Source: Nitrososphaerota archaeon
GTDB taxonomy: Archaea > Thermoproteota > Nitrososphaeria > Nitrososphaerales > CADDZS01
DNA: 5,258 nucleotides
Direction of reading: 5' to 3'
Assembly (NCBI GenBank): GCA_027886795.1
Contig: JAPCJU010000101.1
Span: forward strand, 1 to 5,258
The notes beneath the pieces were generated by a model. It was not told the origin of the DNA. It made no database searches and saw only the letters and a list, made by a program, of their open reading frames with translations. Positions within the stretch are counted from its first letter, which is position 1. Each line of letters opens with the position of its first letter. Below are positions 1 through 5,258 of the stretch, piece after piece. The position numbers were made by a program, and so were the translations under genes.

Positions 1-1170
1 GCGTGCATGAATGCTTGCCCGACATACGGAGTCGTTGGCGGGCACGTCATTGGGTACAATTATCCCGGGCCAATCGGAATACCTTGGACGGAGGAAGTGC
101 ACGGGCTGGAGAAGGCCGAATTTGCACATCTTTGCATTTCCTGCGGTCTTTGCAAAGAAATTTGTCCGGCGGATATCGACATTCCGATGATGATCGCCAA
201 GGTCAAGGAGAAGGACGTCAAACAAAACGGACAGATCACTCCAAACAAAGTACTATCGCGGTCTGATGACTTTGCAAGGTGGGCGAGCGCGACCGCACCC
301 TTTTCAAACTGGGTGATTCAAAGTCGAATCTCTAGAAGTTTCATGAGCCGATTCCTGGGGATTGAACGGAAAAGAAAGATCCCGAGGTTTGTGAATCGCA
401 CTTTTGTAAAGCGGTTTCCTTCCATCAAAAAGGAAATTGCGGAGCCAAAACGAAAAGTAGTCTACTTCGTTGATCTCGTTGCGAATTTCAACGAACCTGA
501 AATAGGGGTTAGGGCAGTGACGCTACTCCAGAACTATGGAATAGAGGTAGCTTTGCCTCCCGGACTGAAGGCAAGCGGGATGCCCTACATCTCTTACGGG
601 GAGCTTCAAAAGGCAAAGAGTATAGCCGAATGGAACGTAAAATTGTTGTCAAAGTACGTCAACGAAGGATATGATGTGGTCGCGACCGAGCCAACCGCAA
701 CATATTGTCTGAAGCATGCGTATCCAAAACTTCTTGATAATTCGGAGCAAAGCTTGAAAGTGGCGGACAAATCATTTGAGTTTTTTGAATACCTGAGCAA
801 GTACCATGAGCCTCTTGATCTTCGAAGGAACGACGGCGCAACAAGCGAAAAGACGATTGGTTTCCACATCCCTTGCCATCAACGAGCACTCAGCGAGGGC
901 AAGTACACGATTTCAATTCTGGAAAGCGCAGGCTATGATGTCAAGGTGATCGAAACGGGGACATGTTGCGGAATGGCCGGAACATTTGGATTGAAGAAGG
1001 GACCCCTAGGTTATGATCTTTCGATGGCAGTTGGAAAGCCGCTGTTTGATCTCTTCAATAACGACCATTCCATCAAGATAATCGCAACCGAAAGTAGTGT
1101 CTGTACATCTCAGCTCGAGGACGGGACTGGGAGTAAGTTGGTCCACCCACTCGATCTTATCTCGTTCTAG
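1..1170 (+). CDS. Iron-sulfur electron-transfer protein, LutB-like ferredoxin module plus GlpC/HdrD-like CCG region (5' end missing)
   Basis: The reading frame is open from base 1 and ends with TAG at 1168-1170, so the window cuts off the N-terminus; 389 residues are visible. They begin inside a 4Fe-4S motif: its last two cysteines are at bases 4-6 and 16-18, within ACMNACP. GGH and YPGPIGI follow, a spacing typical of LutB/LldF/YkgF proteins of L-lactate oxidation. A complete second cluster, CxxCxxCxxxCP, lies at visible residues 45-55 (CISCGLCKEICP). After a basic linker (about 80-145) comes a region like the C-terminus of GlpC, the iron-sulfur subunit of anaerobic glycerol-3-phosphate dehydrogenase. 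Its second half is intact: IPCH with Cys292, TCCGMAGTFG with Cys321-322, and SSVC with Cys368. The first half has lost its ligands (PPGLKASGMP instead of CCG). No membrane segment is visible. The likely role is moving electrons from a substrate-oxidising flavoprotein toward quinone or heterodisulfide. The missing part may hold a LUD domain, as in LutB, or only a few residues, as in GlpC. The family is certain; the substrate is unknown. Confidence 0.9.
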   Translation, partial: ACMNACPTYGVVGGHVIGYNYPGPIGIPWTEEVHGLEKAEFAHLCISCGLCKEICPADIDIPMMIAKVKEKDVKQNGQITPNKVLSRSDDFARWASATAPFSNWVIQSRISRSFMSRFLGIERKRKIPRFVNRTFVKRFPSIKKEIAEPKRKVVYFVDLVANFNEPEIGVRAVTLLQNYGIEVALPPGLKASGMPYISYGELQKAKSIAEWNVKLLSKYVNEGYDVVATEPTATYCLKHAYPKLLDNSEQSLKVADKSFEFFEYLSKYHEPLDLRRNDGATSEKTIGFHIPCHQRALSEGKYTISILESAGYDVKVIETGTCCGMAGTFGLKKGPLGYDLSMAVGKPLFDLFNNDHSIKIIATESSVCTSQLEDGTGSKLVHPLDLISF

Positions 1171-1178
1171 ACAGCCTG

Positions 1179-1208
1179 CTTTTCAAAAGAACCTGTCTCC
1201 TTGAAAAG
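1179..1208. repeat. Inverted repeat after the iron-sulfur gene
   Basis: CTTTTCAA at 1179-1186 is exactly complementary to TTGAAAAG at 1201-1208, leaving a 14-base loop. It starts 9 bases after the stop codon of the iron-sulfur gene. The stem is A/T-rich and no clear run of T follows, so it is not a classical intrinsic terminator. It could be a weak terminator, an mRNA 3' structure or an operator for the downstream gene. The 8-base match could also be chance. Confidence 0.3.
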
Positions 1209-1248
1209 AATTCAATCGGGCAAAGTAAATATCGGGAGAAATAGTGCA

Positions 1249-1258
1249 CGGTTTATTA
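1249..1258 (+). promoter_or_regulatory. Candidate promoter box CGGTTTATTA for the TIM-barrel gene at 1286
   Basis: The box reads CGGTTTATTA and ends 27 bases before the ATG at 1286. The gene at 4274 on the other strand has CGGCTTATTA at exactly the same distance from its start. The centre of TTATTA is about 30 bases upstream of the ATG, which fits an archaeal TATA box with transcription starting a few bases before the gene. An alternative A/T-rich stretch, AAAGTAAATAT at 1222-1232, would give a longer leader that includes the ribosome binding site. Which one is used cannot be decided by reading. Confidence 0.35.
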
Positions 1259-1270
1259 CTCAGAGTTTTT

Positions 1271-1276
1271 GGGTGA
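1271..1276 (+). promoter_or_regulatory. Ribosome binding site GGGTGA
   Basis: GGGTGA ends 9 bases before the ATG at 1286. GGTGA is part of the perfect complement of the 16S rRNA tail (GGAGGTGA). It supports that ATG as the start of the TIM-barrel gene, provided the transcript begins upstream of it. Confidence 0.6.
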
Positions 1277-1285
1277 AAAGATATC

Positions 1286-2137
1286 ATGGCAATCAAGCTT
1301 TCAGCGTGCACACTCGGATACACGAGACAGACGACGGTCGAAGAAGCGGTTCGGAGAATTGCTAGCGCCGGTTACAAAGGCGTGGATCTTTACACAGGCG
1401 CTCCACATGCGTGGCCCCAAGATTATTTGAAGAAAGAGAGAGATGGCTTGAAGAAATTAATTTCGGATCTCGGCTTGAAACTTACGGGTTTCGCTGTGTC
1501 AGGCGGGGGCTTGGGACTCCAGTACAATTTCAGCAGCCCGCGAGAAAGCATTCGGAAAGCGACTCTTCAGTATTATATCGACAACATAAAGCTCGCTGAT
1601 GAACTCGGTTGCCCTCTGATGAACGTCCTAACTGGTCATGTGATGTACGGGACCTCAAAGGAGCAGGGCCGAAAGTGGACGATGGATGCGCTTCACGAGA
1701 TAGTCGCCGAAGCAGAAAAGACGAAATTTATTCTCGGTCTGCATCCACAGTATATCGCCGAGAGCTCTCTAATGATAACGGTCGATGACGCACTTGAGAT
1801 GATAAAGGAGCTCAATTCTTCCTGCGTGAAAATAATCTACGATACTGCGCAGCAAAACATCAGTTACAGGAATTTCATGGACGACATCAGGAGGGCGGGA
1901 AAGCACTTGTGCTACGTTCACGGCGCAGACAATGACGGAGTAAGATGGACCCACGAAGCACTCGGCAATGGAACGGTTGACTGGGAGGGGATCGTCAGGG
2001 CTCTGGTCGAGATCAACTTTGACGGATACATCTGCACGCAGTCCTGGTCGGAGCTTCCCAACGATGTGGACTCGGTTATGAGGAGCTCTCGAGAATACTT
2101 GGAACAGGTATTCAAGAAGGTCGGCGTCAGCTCATGA
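1286..2137 (+). CDS. Sugar phosphate isomerase/epimerase-like TIM barrel with altered metal site
   Basis: This 283-residue protein has the usual length of the xylose-isomerase-like (AP endonuclease family 2) TIM-barrel family. That family includes ketose 3-epimerases, hydroxypyruvate isomerase, inosose dehydratase and some lyases. Visible landmarks are the N-terminal strand and helix (IKLSACTLGYTR, then TVEEAVRRIASAGYKGVDL), Asp186 in IIYDTAQ, His212 in YVHGADND, and the late GNGTVDWEGIVRAL motif at 227-240. In well-known members a Glu-Asp-His-Glu set binds one divalent metal. Here the first Glu position appears to be His153 (LGLHPQ), and the last appears to be Gln252 (ICTQSW). Asp186 and His212 are kept. 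The protein could bind metal differently, be a distinct enzyme, or be a non-catalytic relative. There is no signal peptide, so it should be cytoplasmic. It stands alone on the plus strand, 115 bases after the iron-sulfur gene and convergent with the dehydrogenase. The start is supported by GGGTGA at 1271-1276. The fold is certain; the substrate is not known. Confidence 0.88.
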   Translation: MAIKLSACTLGYTRQTTVEEAVRRIASAGYKGVDLYTGAPHAWPQDYLKKERDGLKKLISDLGLKLTGFAVSGGGLGLQYNFSSPRESIRKATLQYYIDNIKLADELGCPLMNVLTGHVMYGTSKEQGRKWTMDALHEIVAEAEKTKFILGLHPQYIAESSLMITVDDALEMIKELNSSCVKIIYDTAQQNISYRNFMDDIRRAGKHLCYVHGADNDGVRWTHEALGNGTVDWEGIVRALVEINFDGYICTQSWSELPNDVDSVMRSSREYLEQVFKKVGVSS

Positions 2138-2166
2138 TAGCTTGATAATTTCAGATATTTGGAAAT

Positions 2167-3192
2167 CTAGTCCGCCATCGTAATTACCGCTCGGCCCATT
2201 ATGTTGCCTTCGCGGATACTTTCAAATGCTTCGTTGATCTTTCCGAGAGGGAATACGTCGCTAACAAAAGGAGTCACCACGCCGCTTTCTACCAGCTGGA
2301 TCGCTTCCACGGTATCCTGCCTCCCGCCAGATCTAGAGCCGAGGATGTCCAGCTCATTTACGCAGAGCTTGAATGTCGATAGCGGAATGGTGTCGTCAGT
2401 CTCGCCTATCATCACGATTCTCCCGCCACGGTGGACGGCGGATAAGCCCTGAGTCAGCGATTGATTTGTGCCTACGTTGTCGATCACAATGTCAGCTCCC
2501 TTTCCATTTGTGAGAGAACTCACTGCCTGACCCACGTCCTGCGTGGAGGAGTTGATGACTACATCCGGCCCGAATTTTTCCCCGACAGCGGCTCGCTGGG
2601 CCCTTCGCGCCACACCAAACACCTTTGCGCCAGCATGTTTTGCTATTTGAATCACGCTTTGCCCGACCCCTCCAACGCCGATGACCAGAACAACGTCGTC
2701 GGCCTTTACCATTGCCCGCCTTCGTACGGCGTGAACTGCTGTAACGACCGCATCGGCAATTACTGAACCTTCCTTGAACCCAATTTTGTCCGGTAAAATA
2801 AAGAGATTCTTCGCTGGAGCCTTGAAGTAATCCGCGTAACCACCATTTATTCCCACGCCTAGAGCCCCCTTAAAATTCGTGCACATCGTCTCCCTGTTTG
2901 TCCTGCAAAAGAAGCACTCCCCACAGGTGAAGAAGATATTTGGGACGACCCTGTCACCCACGGCAAATTTGGAAACTCCCTCTCCCACTCGCGCGACGAC
3001 TCCGGACGGTTCGTGCCCTAAAATGTGAGGGAGTTTGGGCTTGTATCCGGTACCTTCAAGAATGTGTAGATCCGTTCCGCAGATTCCACAAACTTTCGTG
3101 GCAACAAGGACCTCGTCGTATTCTAACTTGGGTTCCGGCACCTCTTCAACGACTAGAGGCTGGTTGACCCCATGCATGACTGCCGCTTTCAT
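2167..3192 (-). CDS. Zinc-dependent medium-chain alcohol/polyol dehydrogenase
   Basis: This 341-residue protein of the medium-chain dehydrogenase/reductase family oxidises an alcohol or polyol to a ketone or aldehyde, or the reverse, with NAD(P). Numbered from the ATG at 3192, likely catalytic zinc ligands are Cys38 (GICGTDLH), His60-Glu61 (GHEPSG) and Asp147 (ADAVVTAVHAV). A structural zinc site is formed by Cys90, 93, 96 and 104. The nucleotide-binding GVGGVG is at 172-177. After the second strand of that fold the sequence reads GVARRAQR, with no acidic residue and two arginines, which suggests NADP(H) over NAD(H). An in-frame ATG at 3207 would add five residues (MGDDK), but only the ATG at 3192 has a good ribosome binding site, GGGAGATGA at 3197-3205, and MKAAV is the usual family beginning. 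It lies 17 bases after the Gfo/Idh/MocA gene and is probably co-transcribed with it. Relatives include threonine, sorbitol, butanediol and secondary-alcohol dehydrogenases; the substrate is not assignable. Confidence 0.92.
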   Translation of the reverse strand: MKAAVMHGVNQPLVVEEVPEPKLEYDEVLVATKVCGICGTDLHILEGTGYKPKLPHILGHEPSGVVARVGEGVSKFAVGDRVVPNIFFTCGECFFCRTNRETMCTNFKGALGVGINGGYADYFKAPAKNLFILPDKIGFKEGSVIADAVVTAVHAVRRRAMVKADDVVLVIGVGGVGQSVIQIAKHAGAKVFGVARRAQRAAVGEKFGPDVVINSSTQDVGQAVSSLTNGKGADIVIDNVGTNQSLTQGLSAVHRGGRIVMIGETDDTIPLSTFKLCVNELDILGSRSGGRQDTVEAIQLVESGVVTPFVSDVFPLGKINEAFESIREGNIMGRAVITMAD

Positions 3193-3196
3193 TTTA

Positions 3197-3205
3197 TCAT
3201 CTCCC
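3197..3205 (-). promoter_or_regulatory. Ribosome binding site GGGAGATGA that decides the dehydrogenase start
   Basis: On the minus strand GGGAG (3205 to 3201) lies 8 bases before the ATG at 3192. GGAGATGA differs by one base from GGAGGTGA, the complement of the 16S tail. The site overlaps the upstream in-frame ATG at 3207, which itself has no purine-rich site before it. It begins 4 bases after the stop codon of the preceding gene, so translational coupling is likely. Confidence 0.65.
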
Positions 3206-3209
3206 ATGA

Positions 3210-4274
3210 CTAAATCGAAACCGGTCTTTCAAGCTTGGCGGATTCGTAACAAGCCTGTACCATTTCAATAGCTCGCTTGCCATCTTCTCCCGTGACATCT
3301 GGTTTTTTGTCCTCGTAAACGCAATCTACGAAGTGTCTGGTCAGATTGGCATAAGTCTTCGGAAAATCAGCCTCGATTTCCAGATTTCCCAGCGGCGAGT
3401 CACCGACGGTTGCCGGGTGACCCCGTTTGACATAGTGAGTCCATTTCCCATTTTTGTAAAACATCAACGGAGATCCCGCAATCGCCTGCTCTTCAAATCC
3501 GTTTACTATGATCAGCCCGTCGCTACCTATCACCTCAGTCCGGTCATCCCAAAGCGGGAATGGACCTCCTTCGTTGGCAATCAGGGACCCTTGCACCCCG
3601 TTTTCAAAATCGACGATGACTTGGACGATATCTTCAGCCACGGTGTCAGGAAATATCTTTGTCATCCTTGAAAATATCTTTGATGGCTCGCCCATAAGGT
3701 ACCTCGAGAGATAGAGTCTGTGGACGCATGCTTCCAGGAAGAAACCGCCTCCCACTGCCTTCGGATCGGCCCTCCAACCCTTATTCTGCCGAAAGCCGTT
3801 GTGCAGTCTTGTAAGAAGGAGGATTGGTCTCCCGATCTCTGCCTCGATCAACCGCTTGGTCTCTTGATGTGGCGGATAGAAAATCTGGTTATGGCCGACT
3901 ATCAATTTAACGCGATTTCGTTTTGCTGCTGAAATCATTTCTTCGCACTCCTTCACCGTAATAGCCATCGGTTTTTCAACGAGCACGTGCTTTCCAGCTT
4001 CTGCCGCCGCGATAGCAATTGTAGAATGCAAAAAATTGGGAACACAAATGTCGACTGCATCAACCGTCTCGTCCTTCAACAATTGACTGTAATCCGAGTA
4101 ACTCCGATCTGCCCCAAATACTGCCCTCTTTTGTTCCGCGACGGAGGCATTGATGTCCGCAACAGCTACAATTTTCGCCTTGTCATTATTTCTATATCCC
4201 ACGGAATGAAGATCAGAAATATTCCCCGTTCCAATCATACCAATTCCGATTTTTTTCTTTGGAGCTTCTCCCAT
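3210..4274 (-). CDS. Gfo/Idh/MocA-family NAD-dependent sugar/polyol oxidoreductase
   Basis: This 354-residue protein has the usual length of the family that includes glucose-fructose oxidoreductase, inositol 2-dehydrogenase and glycoside 3-dehydrogenases. It has an N-terminal Rossmann domain (IGMIGTGNIS at 11-20) and a C-terminal sheet domain that binds the sugar. Asp40 at the end of the second strand (VAVADIN) points to NAD rather than NADP. The family motif EKP is at 100-102 with the probable catalytic Lys101. The usual GGGxLxDxGxH motif reads GGGFFLEACVH (175-185): His185 is kept, but the conserved Asp is Glu181, and the Asp often found three residues after the His is Tyr188. No signal peptide is visible, so it should be cytoplasmic. 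It is followed after 17 bases by the zinc dehydrogenase and preceded, 84 bases away, by a TIM-barrel gene on the same strand. The ATG at 4274 fits the family start, though no clear ribosome binding site precedes it. The exact sugar is unknown. Confidence 0.92.
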   Translation of the reverse strand: MGEAPKKKIGIGMIGTGNISDLHSVGYRNNDKAKIVAVADINASVAEQKRAVFGADRSYSDYSQLLKDETVDAVDICVPNFLHSTIAIAAAEAGKHVLVEKPMAITVKECEEMISAAKRNRVKLIVGHNQIFYPPHQETKRLIEAEIGRPILLLTRLHNGFRQNKGWRADPKAVGGGFFLEACVHRLYLSRYLMGEPSKIFSRMTKIFPDTVAEDIVQVIVDFENGVQGSLIANEGGPFPLWDDRTEVIGSDGLIIVNGFEEQAIAGSPLMFYKNGKWTHYVKRGHPATVGDSPLGNLEIEADFPKTYANLTRHFVDCVYEDKKPDVTGEDGKRAIEMVQACYESAKLERPVSI

Positions 4275-4301
4275 AATCTAATACCACGAACTCGCCTTTG
4301 C

Positions 4302-4311
4302 TAATAAGCCG
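4302..4311 (-). promoter_or_regulatory. Candidate promoter box CGGCTTATTA for the oxidoreductase-dehydrogenase pair
   Basis: Read on the minus strand the box is CGGCTTATTA (4311 to 4302), with 27 bases between it and the ATG at 4274. It matches the box before the plus-strand gene at 1286 in nine of ten bases and at the same distance. The spacing suits an archaeal TATA box and a leader of only a few bases, which would also explain the lack of a clear ribosome binding site before this ATG. It may instead be a shared regulator site. Confidence 0.35.
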
Positions 4312-4343
4312 AATGGAAACGAGAATTTCGAAAAGATGGAAAC

Positions 4344-4357
4344 TTGAGCGTACTCAA
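4344..4357 (-). terminator. Small hairpin just after the second TIM-barrel gene
   Basis: On the minus strand, one base after the TAA at 4359-4361, TTGAG pairs with CTCAA around a TACG loop, a UNCG-type tetraloop in RNA. A moderately T-rich stretch (GTTTCCATCTTTTC) follows. The stem is only five pairs, so at best it is a weak terminator or a transcript-end structure. It would partly separate this gene from the oxidoreductase gene downstream. Confidence 0.3.
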
Positions 4358-4358
4358 A

Positions 4359-5225
4359 TTAGCTTTGAGAAAGTTTTTTCATGAGTTTCAAACTGAGTTC
4401 GGCGGTTTTTACGGGATCGCTATCAAGTACATTCTTGAAATAATTCATTGACTCATATTCGGCCGAAAAAAACCCCTCATAACCAATCTCCCGCAGCGCA
4501 CCGAAAAATGCCTGCCAATCTATCGATCCTTCCCCTAGTAGCGGGAATATGAAATCACGTCCCTCATCTCGCGGAACTCCAACAGAATCCTTGAGATGGA
4601 CGTGCTTGATTTTGTCCTTTCCGAATCTCTTGACGACCCAAGCGACATCGTTGCCGTATAGATTGTAGTGAGAGGGGTCGAGGTTAAGCGCGAGGTATTT
4701 TGATCCGATAGAGTCGAGAAGTTCCTTTGTAGTGTAATAATCACGGGCGAGATTTCCGAAGCAGGCCTCCAACGCAAAAAAGACAGAATATTTTTCGCAG
4801 GTCTCGATGAAGCTGTTAAAACTTTCTAGCACCAACTTCCAGGCCCTTCCCTCCGTGATGTCTGTCCCTAATTTGAGCGCATTCTTGTCCCAAGGATAAG
4901 GTCCGGTGAGTCCCTTTACTATGTTGATGGAACACTCTGAAGCCATCTGAATCTTCTCCTTTGTCGCCCTAACTTTCTCCCTTCTTCGATCGTCTTCGAG
5001 ATCGACAAAATCTTGCGAGAATCCGACCTCTGACACTTCCAAGTTGTAAGATTTCGCTTGATTCACGAAACTCTGCAAATCCTGTGTGGATTTGTAAGGG
5101 ATGAGCGAAGGAACTTCAACCCCTTCGAATCCTAGGGAGGAGATGGCTTGGAGCGCTTCATCCATAGATTTGAAGCCGAAATACGGCAGGTAACTAAATC
5201 TCCAGTTAAGCAAACGTGATTTCAT
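4359..5225 (-). CDS. Sugar phosphate isomerase/epimerase family protein (xylose-isomerase-like TIM barrel)
   Basis: This 288-residue TIM barrel belongs to the same superfamily as the gene at 1286 but is only distantly similar to it. It carries the full metal-binding set expected for an active enzyme: Glu153 (FALEACFGN), Asp183 with His186 (LNLDPSHYN), His210 (KHVHLKDS) and Glu256 (FSAEYES). An Arg at 223 precedes the FPLLGEGSIDW motif near residues 227-237, which usually lines the active site. Family reactions include epimerisation or isomerisation of ketoses, dehydration of inososes and, in some members, elimination from 3-keto-glycosides. It is probably cytoplasmic. The neighbouring Gfo/Idh/MocA gene, 84 bases downstream on the same strand, suggests that the product of one is the substrate of the other. 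The ATG at 5225 is directly preceded by GGAG with no spacing, so it is either a leaderless start or the true start is slightly downstream, for example the TTG at codon 5. The fold and metal site are clear; the substrate is unknown. Confidence 0.9.
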   Translation of the reverse strand: MKSRLLNWRFSYLPYFGFKSMDEALQAISSLGFEGVEVPSLIPYKSTQDLQSFVNQAKSYNLEVSEVGFSQDFVDLEDDRRREKVRATKEKIQMASECSINIVKGLTGPYPWDKNALKLGTDITEGRAWKLVLESFNSFIETCEKYSVFFALEACFGNLARDYYTTKELLDSIGSKYLALNLDPSHYNLYGNDVAWVVKRFGKDKIKHVHLKDSVGVPRDEGRDFIFPLLGEGSIDWQAFFGALREIGYEGFFSAEYESMNYFKNVLDSDPVKTAELSLKLMKKLSQS

Positions 5226-5245
5226 CTCCAGCCTGGAATGAAGGG

Positions 5246-5256
5246 CTTTATTGTTT
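5246..5256 (-). promoter_or_regulatory. Possible TATA-like element upstream of the second TIM-barrel gene
   Basis: On the minus strand AAACAATAAAG is centred about 26 bases before the ATG at 5225, the spacing expected for an archaeal leaderless transcript. Read the other way it is CTTTATTGTTT, preceded by GGG, and resembles the CGGYTTATTA boxes, so it might instead serve a divergent gene beyond the window. The window ends two bases further on, so the context is missing. Confidence 0.2.
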
Positions 5257-5258
5257 AC

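Noticed and set aside
3..266. Second plus-strand frame over the start of the iron-sulfur gene, and short minus-strand frames within it
   Set aside because: The other plus-strand frame carries the cysteine motifs of a known family; these overlapping frames do not.
2138..2170. Imperfect inverted repeat AGATATTT-GG-AAATCT between the convergent genes as a bidirectional terminator
   Set aside because: The stem needs a bulged base and leaves only a two-base loop, and no T tract follows on either strand, so I do not call it.
2461..2766. Plus-strand open frame of 101 codons inside the zinc dehydrogenase
   Set aside because: It lies wholly antisense to a gene with clear zinc and nucleotide-binding motifs, and its translation shows no recognisable domain; it is a shadow frame.
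3333..4304. Several plus-strand frames of 68-112 codons across the Gfo/Idh/MocA gene
   Set aside because: They are antisense to a strongly supported coding sequence and have no domain-like composition.
4326..4333. Palindrome TTTCGAAA upstream of the oxidoreductase gene as an operator
   Set aside because: An eight-base A/T-rich palindrome is expected often by chance and has no second copy at the other promoter-like regions.
1..5258. tRNA or rRNA genes, insertion sequences, CRISPR arrays and attachment sites
   Set aside because: I looked for cloverleaf-like arms, transposase motifs, regularly spaced repeats and terminal inverted repeats on both strands and saw none; coding sequence covers nearly all of the window.

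Overview
The window is about half G+C and holds five protein-coding genes, closely packed, with no RNA genes, mobile elements, CRISPR arrays or long repeats that I can see. The content is central or carbohydrate metabolism. The organism cannot be named from the sequence. An archaeon is my best guess, with modest confidence: ribosome binding sites are of the GGTGA / GGAGATGA type, and short TTATTA-like boxes lie 25-31 bases before three start codons, the spacing expected for archaeal TATA boxes with very short or absent leaders. A bacterium is not excluded.

Layout. (1) Positions 1-1170, plus strand: the 3' part of an iron-sulfur electron-transfer protein. It joins a ferredoxin module of the LutB/LldF (lactate utilisation) type to a CCG-domain region of the GlpC/HdrD type. 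(2) Positions 1171-1285: an intergenic region with an inverted repeat, a promoter-like box, a possible mini-ORF and a ribosome binding site. (3) Positions 1286-2137, plus strand: a sugar-phosphate isomerase/epimerase-like TIM barrel with two of the four usual metal ligands replaced. (4) Positions 2167-3192, minus strand, convergent with the previous gene: a zinc-dependent medium-chain alcohol/polyol dehydrogenase. (5) Positions 3210-4274, minus strand: a Gfo/Idh/MocA-family NAD-dependent sugar oxidoreductase, only 17 bases upstream of the dehydrogenase and probably in one transcript with it. (6) Positions 4359-5225, minus strand: a second xylose-isomerase-like TIM barrel with a complete metal-binding set, followed by a small hairpin.

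How they may work together (inference): the minus-strand genes look like a catabolic set for a sugar, polyol, inositol-like compound or glycoside. The Gfo/Idh/MocA enzyme would oxidise a ring or chain hydroxyl to a ketone with NAD. A TIM-barrel enzyme would epimerise, isomerise, dehydrate or eliminate from that ketone. The zinc dehydrogenase, which looks NADP-preferring, would handle a further alcohol/carbonyl step. The divergent TIM barrel at 1286 may act on a related intermediate. The iron-sulfur protein could pass electrons from a 2-hydroxyacid or glycerol-phosphate-like oxidation to the quinone pool. No substrate can be assigned from the sequence.

The points most worth a second look are: the LutB/GlpC hybrid with one degenerate CCG half; the TIM barrel with altered metal ligands; and a nearly identical 10-base box (CGGYTTATTA) placed exactly 27 bases before the start codons of two genes on opposite strands.
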